Source: an uncultured Prevotellaceae bacterium
GTDB lineage: Bacteria; Bacteroidota; Bacteroidia; Bacteroidales; Muribaculaceae
Reading direction: 5' to 3'
DNA length: 5,004 nt
Assembly: GCA_937916085.1 (NCBI GenBank)
Contig: CALGGO010000064.1
Location: 1-5,004, forward strand
The translations under genes and the position numbers were made by a program. Below are positions 1-5,004 of the stretch, piece after piece. Each line of letters begins with the position of its first letter. Position 1 is the first letter of the stretch. A model generated the notes under the pieces. The model was not told where the DNA came from, searched no databases, and saw only the letters and a list, made by a program, of their open reading frames with translations.

Positions 1-1050
1 AATGTGAAAACGCTGATTACGACCACAAGAAATTAATATTGTGTTTTGTGCATCAAATGCTCGACGTACTTCTTGTTCGGGGTATTGCGAGAAGTCCTGC
101 ACTACCTCATCCTCACTCACTGCTTGCCCTTGTTCTTTAACATAACCTGCCACCTCCTGTTGAATATCAGGAGAGGCATCAGCATCTATGCTAAAATAGG
201 TTTGATGAAAATGCCACTCGTTAAATGTGCTGCGTTGTAAATATTCTCTAAGCATTGTTGACGAGAATATTTTAGTATTTAAGAGGTCATCATGGAAATA
301 TTTGTACAGTACGTCATAATAGACACAGCTTTGTCCATCATCAAACTGAGCTTTGATGTGAGTCAATATCTTTTCTCTTATCTCCTCTGGCAACATGAGC
401 TCTGGCAAATAAACTCGGTTATCAATAACTATGCCACAGGCAGTGACATCTGCATAGATGTCATCGTCATCCATTTCAAGTTCTTCTCCGAACTCAGCTT
501 GATAGAAATTTTTTAGCCGTTTTAGATCTATGAACGAATTCAAACGAAAACCGTTTTTAAATTTGTCTGAGAGAATTTTCTTGATTTTCCCATTGCTATA
601 TCGTTCGATAGGTTCTTCCACTACAATTGCAGGAGGAGTGTTAATTTGAGAGTAAAAATTAGAAACATCAACCACATCTTTACCATTAATATCATTGTCA
701 ATTGGTGGATAAATCTCGTTTGCTCTATTAAGGATTTCAAGAAAAGACTCTCGATTGTCGCTATATAGATTAGCCATCTCAATAAATCTCTTGGACGGAT
801 GTTTAATTCCTCTGTCTCTATCAGTCATTACAAACTCCATAGCTGCCAGCTGCATGGCTATGCCATTTTCGTTACGGTAAGTGTCACTGATGGTAATGCC
901 CAGTTTCAATGTGCCTTCTCGTAGGCGATGAGATAAAATGGATGCAGCCTCTTTGCGTGTTAGGATTCCGTCCTTACAACGTAAATAGAAATCAATCAGC
1001 AGTGCTGTTTCATATCGGTTCCAAACTATGTTGATAAATCCGCTCTCCAT
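1..1050 (-). CDS. Large protein of unknown function, N-terminal 350 residues (continues beyond the left edge)
   Basis: The reading frame is open from the ATG at 1050 to base 1, with no stop, so the C-terminus lies outside the window. An in-frame TAA 9 nt upstream of the ATG makes this the first possible start. Residues 1-115 form a compact helical module: a W-x-x-Y-E-T-A-L-L-I-D segment at 10-20, an LSHRLREG segment at 39-46, YRNENGIAMQLAAMEF at 58-73 and HPSKRFIEMANLY at 84-96. I recall similar modules at the N-termini of large, poorly characterised bacterial proteins, but I cannot name the family. A linker (116-155) leads to a second region (about 156-350) with FKNGFRLNSFIDLKRLK at 164-180, an acidic DDDD at 194-197 and winged-helix-like units ending near 350. 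No signal peptide or membrane segment is seen, so it is probably cytoplasmic. It lies 91 bp downstream of an XRE-type regulator and is probably cotranscribed with it. GC content is low, about 38% in sampled stretches, which hints at horizontal acquisition. A DNA-binding or defence role is inference only. Confidence 0.85.
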   Translation of the reverse strand, partial: MESGFINIVWNRYETALLIDFYLRCKDGILTRKEAASILSHRLREGTLKLGITISDTYRNENGIAMQLAAMEFVMTDRDRGIKHPSKRFIEMANLYSDNRESFLEILNRANEIYPPIDNDINGKDVVDVSNFYSQINTPPAIVVEEPIERYSNGKIKKILSDKFKNGFRLNSFIDLKRLKNFYQAEFGEELEMDDDDIYADVTACGIVIDNRVYLPELMLPEEIREKILTHIKAQFDDGQSCVYYDVLYKYFHDDLLNTKIFSSTMLREYLQRSTFNEWHFHQTYFSIDADASPDIQQEVAGYVKEQGQAVSEDEVVQDFSQYPEQEVRRAFDAQNTILISCGRNQRFHI

Positions 1051-1141
1051 TTTTGAATGTTATTGCCTATTGTCTAATTCCTTGTTTTCTTTCGGGCATT
1101 AAATCATTTGATCAACGATCACATTCAATATGCAATCGTAA

Positions 1142-1372
1142 TCACATTTTCAGTTTGTTGTTGCTGCTTAATAGTTCCCGCACATCTATTTGAAGGATTT
1201 GGGATATTTCATTGAGTTGTGGCAGTGATGGTTGAGCTCTATTGGAACACCACCGGGAAACTGTGTTTTCAGATTTTCCCATTTCTGTTGCGAGCCATCT
1301 CGCTGTCAACCGTTTCTCTGCTAGTACGGCCTTTATCCTATTTAATGCTAAGCCATTTTGAGAACCAACCAT
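1142..1372 (-). CDS. Small XRE-family helix-turn-helix DNA-binding protein (76 aa)
   Basis: This is a single-domain HTH protein, about the minimum size for the XRE/Cro class. The HTH region spans roughly residues 11-66. NRIKAVLAEKRLTARWLA leads into the helix-turn-helix (about 24-41, with the MGKSENTVSRW recognition segment). It is followed by the QPSLPQLNEISQILQIDVRELL helices typical of this fold. A longer reading from an ATG at 1423 is possible, but it would place the start upstream of the -7 promoter box at 1401-1408 and add a hydrophobic, non-HTH tail, so the ATG at 1372 is preferred. Small regulators of this look are common in Bacteroidota next to restriction-modification and other defence genes. 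Here the protein precedes the large protein at 1-1050 in the same direction. It probably autoregulates the pair; an 8-nt direct repeat around its promoter could be the operator. The HTH assignment is firm, but the regulatory target is inferred. Confidence 0.9.
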   Translation of the reverse strand: MVGSQNGLALNRIKAVLAEKRLTARWLATEMGKSENTVSRWCSNRAQPSLPQLNEISQILQIDVRELLSSNNKLKM

Positions 1373-1400
1373 AATTTGATGATTAATAATAAATAATTTG
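1371..1400 (-). promoter_or_regulatory. Possible operator: two direct copies of ATAATTTG
   Basis: The 8-mer ATAATTTG (plus strand) occurs at 1371-1378 and again at 1393-1400. The copies are 22 nt apart start to start, about two helical turns. One abuts the -7 box of the HTH promoter and the other overlaps the HTH start codon. The placement suits autorepression, but the sequence is AT-rich and short, so chance is a real alternative. Confidence 0.25.
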
Positions 1401-1431
1401 CAAAGATACACAAAATATTTCAAACAATCAT
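1401..1431 (-). promoter_or_regulatory. Bacteroidota-type promoter for the HTH gene
   Basis: Read leftward, a perfect -7 box TATCTTTG (consensus TAnnTTTG) lies at 1408-1401. The -33 element is less clear: TTG at 1427-1425 is only 16 nt away, while an ATG (one mismatch from TTG) at 1431-1429 has the usual 20-nt spacing. Transcription would start near 1395, giving a short leader of about 20 nt before the ATG at 1372. This supports that start codon. Confidence 0.6.
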
Positions 1432-1497
1432 TATGAAAGTCTTAAATGCAAGGATTATATTTTGGATTTTGGTGCAAAAATAAGGAGCACATGTGCC

Positions 1498-1537
1498 AAA
1501 AAACAAGCCCATCTAATACAAAAAAACTCAATAGGCT
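1498..1537 (-). terminator. Weak leftward intrinsic terminator downstream of CRISPR array 1
   Basis: In the leftward transcript, AGCCTAT (1537-1531) pairs with ATGGGCT (1512-1506) as seven base pairs including one G-U wobble. The loop is 18 nt, and the stem is followed by TG and six Ts (1503-1498). In the rightward direction the wobble becomes a C-A mismatch, although a T-run also follows there. It lies between the leader-distal end of array 1 and the HTH promoter, where a pre-crRNA transcript would be expected to end. The large loop and short stem make it a modest candidate. Confidence 0.35.
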
Positions 1538-1610
1538 ATTTTTTCTTCACATGATGACTAAACAGTTTAATAAAAGCAAGCAACAATCTCTTCTTTTGCT
1601 TAGCGAGTAA

Positions 1611-1647
1611 TGAATTATCCTTGTTTTAGTGGAAGATGGTCTCGAAG
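1611..1647 (-). repeat. Decayed leader-distal repeat of array 1, matching the array-2 repeat type
   Basis: Counted from the plus-strand start of the repeat, positions 7-37 are recognisable, but most of the first six have drifted. At the six positions that distinguish the two repeat types (19, 21, 26, 27, 33, 34), it carries the array-2 base at 19, 26, 27, 33 and 34 and the array-1 base only at 21. In the transcript the decayed part is its 3' end. That end would form the handle of a further crRNA that does not exist, so decay there is expected of a terminal repeat. Confidence 0.9.
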
Positions 1648-2801
1648 GTAATCCCCACTGGATAAGTGTTGAGGATGAGTTGCCGAAGTCTTAATCCTTG
1701 TTTTAATGGAAGTAGGTCTGTAAGTCTCTAATTATATTAGAGGTATAGAAGCAGGTCAAACTTGTCTTAATCCTTGTTTTAATGGAAGTAGGTCTGTAAG
1801 TTGATTAGGAAGAACCTAACAGTCATCGGGGTGTTCTACGTCTTAATCCTTGTTTTAATGGAAGTAGGTCTGTAAGTTATTGTTTCTTCATCTGGAGCAT
1901 TACCTAATAATTTTGTCTTAATCCTTGTTTTAATGGAAGTAGGTCTGTAAGAAGAAACAGTTACCAGTCAGTTAAAAGCCCGCTTTGGGGCGTCTTAATC
2001 CTTGTTTTAATGGAAGTAGGTCTGTAAGCACCCTTCAGAACGAGATTGACAACATCGTAAATGTCTTAATCCTTGTTTTAATGGAAGTAGGTCTGTAAGT
2101 TTTTATAGAGGGCTCAAACTGGCAAACGTTTTACGGGTCTTAATCCTTGTTTTAATGGAAGTAGGTCTGTAAGCAGATGCCGTAAACGTTGCAAATGATT
2201 GCGTCGCTTTTAGGTCTTAATCCTTGTTTTAATGGAAGTAGGTCTGTAAGTCTTAATTATGAGTTGTAAAATCAATCGCAACGGACAGTCTTAATCCTTG
2301 TTTTAATGGAAGTAGGTCTGTAAGATATTTATAATCTTCTGAGCAATCTTTATGGTGAGTTCAACAAGTCTTAATCCTTGTTTTAATGGAAGTAGGTCTG
2401 TAAGATGCATTCGAGAGTAATGCCTGTTGGCAATTAACCATCAAAGTCTTAATCCTTGTTTTAATGGAAGTAGGTCTGTAAGCCAATTACAAGATGAAGA
2501 ACATACTTGTATATCTCGTCTTAATCCTTGTTTTAATGGAAGTAGGTCTGTAAGTTTCATAGGCGAGCAACTTATGGTCATTCGTGAATGTGTCTTAATC
2601 CTTGTTTTAATGGAAGTAGGTCTGTAAGGATGAAATGATGGATTTGTTAATCAGATGTGTTCTTTATGTCTTAATCCTTGTTTTAATGGAAGTAGGTCTG
2701 TAAGGTTTACGGTTTAGTTTGCTTGAAACACAAGGAACTTGCACGGGTCTTAATCCTTGTTTTAATGGAAGTAGGTCTGTAAGGTGGCCACATTCTAAGG
2801 G

Positions 2802-2820
2802 AAGGGTGCTTCGCACCCTT
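2802..2820. repeat. Perfect hairpin inside the leader-proximal spacer
   Basis: AAGGGTGC (2802-2809) and GCACCCTT (2813-2820) are exact inverse complements around a TTC loop, and the spacer ends in a T directly after. This 8-bp, GC-rich stem within the spacer at 2784-2821 looks like the stem of an intrinsic terminator captured from the invader. On the leftward pre-crRNA the hairpin is not followed by a T-run, so it should not terminate array transcription. Confidence 0.8.
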
Positions 2821-2858
2821 TGTCTTAATCCTTGTTTTAATGGAAGTAGGTCTGTAAG

Positions 2859-2974
2859 GGCAAAATTTATAATTCATTGATAATCAATACGTCAAAGAAC
2901 TGTAAAACTAAAAAATTAACAGTAATTTAACTAAAATCGCGGAAATTTTCAGTCCTGTTAACACTGCAAAGTTA
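2859..2974 (-). promoter_or_regulatory. CRISPR leader 1
   Basis: This AT-rich, non-coding sequence directly adjoins the last perfect repeat of array 1 and is homologous to the sequence in the same position beside array 2 (4753-4868). By eye about 80% of positions agree. Identical blocks include 21 nt at 2916-2936 (matching 4810-4830), AATCAATA at 2882-2889, and TGTTAACA, a perfect 8-bp palindrome, at 2956-2963 next to the expected transcription start. Conservation beside two arrays identifies it as the leader that directs spacer acquisition and drives pre-crRNA transcription. Confidence 0.88.
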
Positions 2975-2997
2975 AGCAAAAAATGCCAAAATGGCAA
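2967..2997 (-). promoter_or_regulatory. Promoter of CRISPR array 1
   Basis: Read leftward, TTG (2997-2995), a 20-nt spacer and TAACTTTG (2974-2967) match the Bacteroidota housekeeping promoter (TTG, 19-21 nt, TAnnTTTG). The expected start is near 2960, so about 100 nt of leader RNA precede the first repeat. The same elements with identical 20-nt spacing occur in leader 2. Confidence 0.75.
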
Positions 2998-3076
2998 GTT
3001 TTTTGGTTATTTTGCATGGAAATCTCGCATAAAGTGCTCCGGCAGAGGGTCACATGCAGTAACATTCGCCTTTGTG

Positions 3077-4495
3077 CTACATCACCCAGAAATCATCGAC
3101 GACATACAGCCCTTTGCGGGCGCGGGTCATGGCGGTGTAAACCCACTGATAGACGTAGGGCTTGGCGAGGGCTGGCACATGCTTGGGGATGTCGAGATAC
3201 ACATAGTCCCACTCTCCACCCTGGGCCTTGTGGCAAGTGAGGGCATAGCCAAACACCGCCCTCAGCGCATTGAGGTATGGATCCCTAATCATGCTGTCGT
3301 TGAATTTAGATGTGCCTTGCTTGATGCCTTTCGTTCGCATGCGGTAAAAGAAGTCAATGAGCAGTTCGCGTTGCTGTGGCTGTGTGAGGTTGGTCTGGTT
3401 GCCATAGAGAACGTCGGCAATCATCAGCTGCGAACAGATTTTCTGGGTGAACAACTCTTTCACGCTCACGCTCAAGAACGTGAGTCCGGCTCGGCGCTCC
3501 TTGATATCCACACTCTCGACAACAACCAAGTCTCCATTCATCAGTCCAGTAATGAAGTTGTTCTGTGTCACAAGCAGCAGGTCGCCCTTTTCGAGCTGAT
3601 GGCTGTAATGGCCAAAGGATGGCCGCAGCAACTGAGTGGTGATGTCGCACTGCTTGTTGGTGAAGCACAGCATCGTGGCATCGTTATAGCCAAGTTCGTT
3701 GGCGCGCTTGATATACTCACTGATTAGCGTCGCCTGGCTGTTGAGCACATGTATGTCCTTGTAGCCTTTCATGGGGAACTTTGCCCATTTCCATGGCTGT
3801 GGATTGTAATAGAGCTTGCGCATCTTGTGGGCCGAATGCACTATATCCACATCGGCGGCCTGGCGCAGCACCTCGGTGAGCTCATATCCCATGCATCGGT
3901 AGCCGAAAGTCTCCTCGATGTAGCTTGCCGACAGAGCCGGAGAGAAACTTTGCGTGACAGGCGGCAACTGGCAAATATCTCCAACAAAGATGAACTTTCC
4001 ATCAGGGTCATACTTGAACAGGTCGGTGAGCAGTTTGCCCGACCCGAAAATCGCCTGAGTAGCGTTCTTGTCCACCGCATCGCTCACCATCGACGCCTCG
4101 TCGATGATGTAGTGCATGGTTTTAGAGTTTTCAACGCGAGAAACAGGTGTTAGCTCAAAGTTCAAGAACAACTGCCCTGTGCTATCCACGTTGGTCTGCT
4201 CACGTTTCTCGACCACCTTCTCAAGGTCTTGATTAAGGTCGGTGAACTTATATATCTCGCTATGGATGGTGTTTGCCTCACATCGGGTAGCGTTAGCGAG
4301 AATCTTGGCGGCGCGGCCCGTAGAGGCAAGCAGCTTGAATGCCACCTGGTCATTATTCATTTCCTCGATAAGGCTCTTCATCAACGTGGTCTTGCCAGTG
4401 CCGGCATAGCCTTTCAGGATAAAGACCTTAGCGTCACTTTTTATAAACTCTCTTATTGCATTAAGCGCATTCTGCTGTTGGGGGTAAAGTTCCAT
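3077..4495 (-). CDS. SF1B DNA helicase, Dda/Pif1/RecD2-like (472 aa, complete)
   Basis: This is an ATP-dependent DNA helicase of superfamily 1B, whose members move 5' to 3' on single-stranded DNA. The motifs appear in order: Walker A GYAGTGKTT (29-37); Ia LLASTGRAAKIL (55-66); Walker B IDEASMV (131-137); motif III FVGDICQLPPV (170-180); motif IV LTEVLRQ (206-212); an FTNK motif (278-281); an SH3-like insert (about 303-345); motif V YALTCHKAQGGEWD (417-430); and motif VI YTAMTRARKGLYVV (453-466). All key residues are intact. It lacks the long N-terminal region of full RecD2 and is close in size to phage T4 Dda. The start fits the family, since Walker A falls near residue 30 as usual. It sits alone between two CRISPR arrays, and GC is about 50% or more in sampled stretches, above its flanks. 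That suggests a resident core gene for repair or replication. No clear promoter of its own was found downstream of the terminator at 4525-4566. No terminator was seen between its stop and leader 1. Confidence 0.95.
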   Translation of the reverse strand: MELYPQQQNALNAIREFIKSDAKVFILKGYAGTGKTTLMKSLIEEMNNDQVAFKLLASTGRAAKILANATRCEANTIHSEIYKFTDLNQDLEKVVEKREQTNVDSTGQLFLNFELTPVSRVENSKTMHYIIDEASMVSDAVDKNATQAIFGSGKLLTDLFKYDPDGKFIFVGDICQLPPVTQSFSPALSASYIEETFGYRCMGYELTEVLRQAADVDIVHSAHKMRKLYYNPQPWKWAKFPMKGYKDIHVLNSQATLISEYIKRANELGYNDATMLCFTNKQCDITTQLLRPSFGHYSHQLEKGDLLLVTQNNFITGLMNGDLVVVESVDIKERRAGLTFLSVSVKELFTQKICSQLMIADVLYGNQTNLTQPQQRELLIDFFYRMRTKGIKQGTSKFNDSMIRDPYLNALRAVFGYALTCHKAQGGEWDYVYLDIPKHVPALAKPYVYQWVYTAMTRARKGLYVVDDFWVM

Positions 4496-4524
4496 GTTAT
4501 GATATTTATTGATTGATATCCAGC

Positions 4525-4566
4525 AAAAAACGTGCCAAGAAACTAGTTTATATAGTTCTCGGCACG
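4525..4566 (-). terminator. Strong leftward intrinsic terminator at the end of CRISPR array 2
   Basis: In the leftward transcript, CGTGCCGAGAACTA (4566-4553) pairs with TAGTTTCTTGGCACG (4545-4531). The stem is 14 bp with one G-U pair and one bulged T, the loop is 7 nt, and six Ts follow (4530-4525). There is no T-run on the right side, so it acts leftward only. It begins at the last bases of the decayed repeat of array 2, so it should end pre-crRNA transcription just before the helicase start at 4495. Confidence 0.85.
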
Positions 4567-4752
4567 AGTAATCCTTGTTTTAGTTGAAGATGGTCTCGAA
4601 GAGGTTAAGAAATTGCAAATGAAGAGAACACCACAATAAGTCTTAATCCTTGTTTTAGTTGAAGATGGTCTCGAAGTTACATTCACATTTTTCACAGCAT
4701 TCATTTTCACATTTAGTCTTAATCCTTGTTTTAGTTGAAGATGGTCTCGAAG
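4565..4752 (-). CRISPR. CRISPR array 2: 3 repeats, 2 spacers, second repeat type
   Basis: Perfect 37-nt repeats occupy 4640-4676 and 4716-4752. A third at 4565-4601 has lost part of its first four bases and overlaps the terminator stem by 2 nt. Spacers are 4602-4639 (38 nt) and 4677-4715 (39 nt). The repeat shares positions 1-18 with array 1 (GTCTTAATCC onward) but differs at 19, 21, 26, 27, 33 and 34, ending GGTCTCGAAG instead of GGTCTGTAAG. The intact side faces leader 2 on the right, so transcription is leftward and the handle is ATTAAGAC, as in array 1. Its short length suggests little recent acquisition, spacer loss, or a younger array. Confidence 0.96.
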
Positions 4753-4868
4753 GGGCAAAATTTGTAAGTTACTGACAATCAATATGTCAAGGAACTGCAT
4801 ATTATAAATTTAACAGTAATTTAACTAAAAGTGCGAAAAAATTTAGCCCTGTTAACACTGCAAAATTA
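4753..4868 (-). promoter_or_regulatory. CRISPR leader 2
   Basis: The sequence adjoins the rightmost repeat of array 2 and is homologous over its full length to leader 1, with the 21-nt identical block at 4810-4830 and the TGTTAACA palindrome at 4850-4857. The two leaders are the same length from repeat edge to -7 box (116 nt). Conserved spacing between repeat, palindrome and promoter suggests both leaders are under functional constraint. Confidence 0.87.
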
Positions 4869-4891
4869 CTGATAAAAATTGAATCGTGCAA
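4861..4891 (-). promoter_or_regulatory. Promoter of CRISPR array 2
   Basis: Read leftward, TTG (4891-4889), 20 nt and TAATTTTG (4868-4861) match the Bacteroidota promoter consensus, exactly parallel to the array-1 promoter. The spacer DNA between the two elements is not conserved between the leaders, while the elements are, which argues for function. Expected start is near 4854. Confidence 0.72.
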
Positions 4892-5004
4892 GACTCTGGC
4901 ACTTCAAAAAGCCTCACCCGATTTTAATAGTAAACAGGGATTGGTCAAGTTCCTCTTAAAAATTGCAAAAAAACGTGGTGATGTTGTTTTTATGCTTTCA
5001 CCAA
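4892..5004. other. Right flank with no supported gene
   Basis: No start-to-stop gene is recognisable in these 113 bases. The minus strand has an open frame entering from the right edge and ending at a TGA at 4906-4904. One plus-strand frame is open from about 4828 to the right edge but crosses the leader-2 promoter and has no ATG until about 4990. Neither has recognisable protein motifs, so no coding call is made. cas genes, if linked, could lie just beyond this edge. Confidence 0.4.

Larger units (their letters stand above)
1611..2858 (-). CRISPR. CRISPR array 1: 17 repeats (16 identical, 1 decayed), 16 spacers
   Basis: The 37-nt repeat begins GTCTTAATCC and ends GGTCTGTAAG on the plus strand. 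Perfect copies start at 1688, 1764, 1840, 1915, 1992, 2063, 2137, 2214, 2288, 2368, 2446, 2518, 2592, 2668, 2747 and 2822; a decayed copy occupies 1611-1647. The 16 spacers are all different and range from 34 to 43 nt. Four points indicate leftward transcription: the decayed repeat is at the left end, an AT-rich leader with a promoter adjoins the right end, a terminator candidate lies to the left, and in this orientation the repeat ends ATTAAGAC. That end resembles the ATTGAAAS-type 8-nt crRNA 5' handle of Cas6-processed type I and III systems. The repeat has only weak self-pairing. No cas gene is in the window, so the subtype is undetermined. The newest spacers are expected at the right end (2784-2821). 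Confidence 0.98.

Noticed and set aside
46..516. Plus-strand open frames at 46-240 and 292-516
   Set aside because: Both are antisense to the 350-codon open frame of the left-edge gene, which has a coherent protein sequence with recognisable conserved segments.
1373..1423. Longer 93-residue form of the HTH protein starting at 1423
   Set aside because: The extra 17 residues are unlike the HTH family and the start would lie upstream of the -7 box at 1401-1408. The ATG at 1372 fits both promoter and domain.
1574..1601. AAGCAA (1574-1579) and TTGCTT (1596-1601) as a second terminator stem beside array 1
   Set aside because: The stem is only 6 bp, AT-rich, has a 16-nt loop and no T-run in the leftward direction.
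2427..2627. Plus-strand open frame of 66 codons
   Set aside because: It lies wholly inside CRISPR array 1 and its translation contains the repeat peptide LNPCFNGSRSVS twice, so it is an artefact of the repeats.
3074..3727. Plus-strand open frame of 217 codons
   Set aside because: It is antisense to the intact helicase, which has every SF1B motif in order. The opposite frame shows no domain and is a shadow of GC-rich coding sequence. The same applies to 2983-3240, 3749-4153 and 4229-4516 on the plus strand and to 3354-3668, 3841-4080 and 4162-4353 on the minus strand.
3077..4495. Helicase as a CRISPR-associated gene (Cas3- or Csf4-like)
   Set aside because: It has SF1B motifs of the Dda/Pif1/RecD2 type and no HD nuclease or Cas3/DinG features. 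Position between arrays is the only link.
4543..4800. Minus-strand open frame of 85 codons
   Set aside because: It covers array 2, its leader edge and part of the terminator, and its repeated SRPSSTKTRI segment is translated CRISPR repeat.
4904..5002. Possible C-terminus of a minus-strand gene entering from the right edge
   Set aside because: About 33 open codons ending in TGA are not unlikely by chance, and the translation shows no motif of Cas1, Cas2, Cas6 or any other family I know.

Overview
The window looks like chromosomal DNA of a Bacteroidota bacterium, most likely a Bacteroidales member of the Bacteroides/Prevotella kind. Three putative promoters carry the Bacteroidota -7 box TAnnTTTG, two of them with a TTG element exactly 20 nt upstream. 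The gene starts lack Shine-Dalgarno sequences, and the proteins are of types common in that phylum. Every gene and both CRISPR arrays read leftward (minus strand).

Layout, left to right. (1) 1-1372: an AT-rich two-gene unit. A small XRE-type helix-turn-helix protein (1142-1372) is followed 91 bp downstream by a large acidic protein of unknown function, which is cut by the window's left edge (1-1050). A Bacteroidota-type promoter precedes the HTH gene. (2) 1373-1610: non-coding DNA with that promoter, a possible operator and a weak leftward terminator. (3) 1611-2858: CRISPR array 1, with 16 identical 37-nt repeats, one decayed repeat at the far left and 16 spacers of 34-43 nt. (4) 2859-2997: its leader and promoter. 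(5) 3077-4495: a complete 472-residue SF1B (Dda/Pif1/RecD2-like) DNA helicase, visibly more GC-rich than its surroundings. (6) 4525-4566: a strong leftward intrinsic terminator. (7) 4565-4752: CRISPR array 2, with three repeats of a second sequence type and two spacers. (8) 4753-4891: a leader homologous to leader 1. (9) 4892-5004: no recognisable gene.

The two arrays lie in the same orientation on either side of the helicase. They share homologous leaders (about 80% identity by eye) with the same promoter architecture, so they are paralogous. Their repeats differ at six positions, all in the half of the repeat away from the crRNA 5' handle. The decayed leader-distal repeat of array 1 carries the array-2 sequence at five of those six positions, which records a past switch of repeat type. 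No cas gene is visible, so the effector must be encoded elsewhere and the subtype cannot be fixed from this window. The helicase is probably a core gene between the arrays; a role in CRISPR function is not shown.
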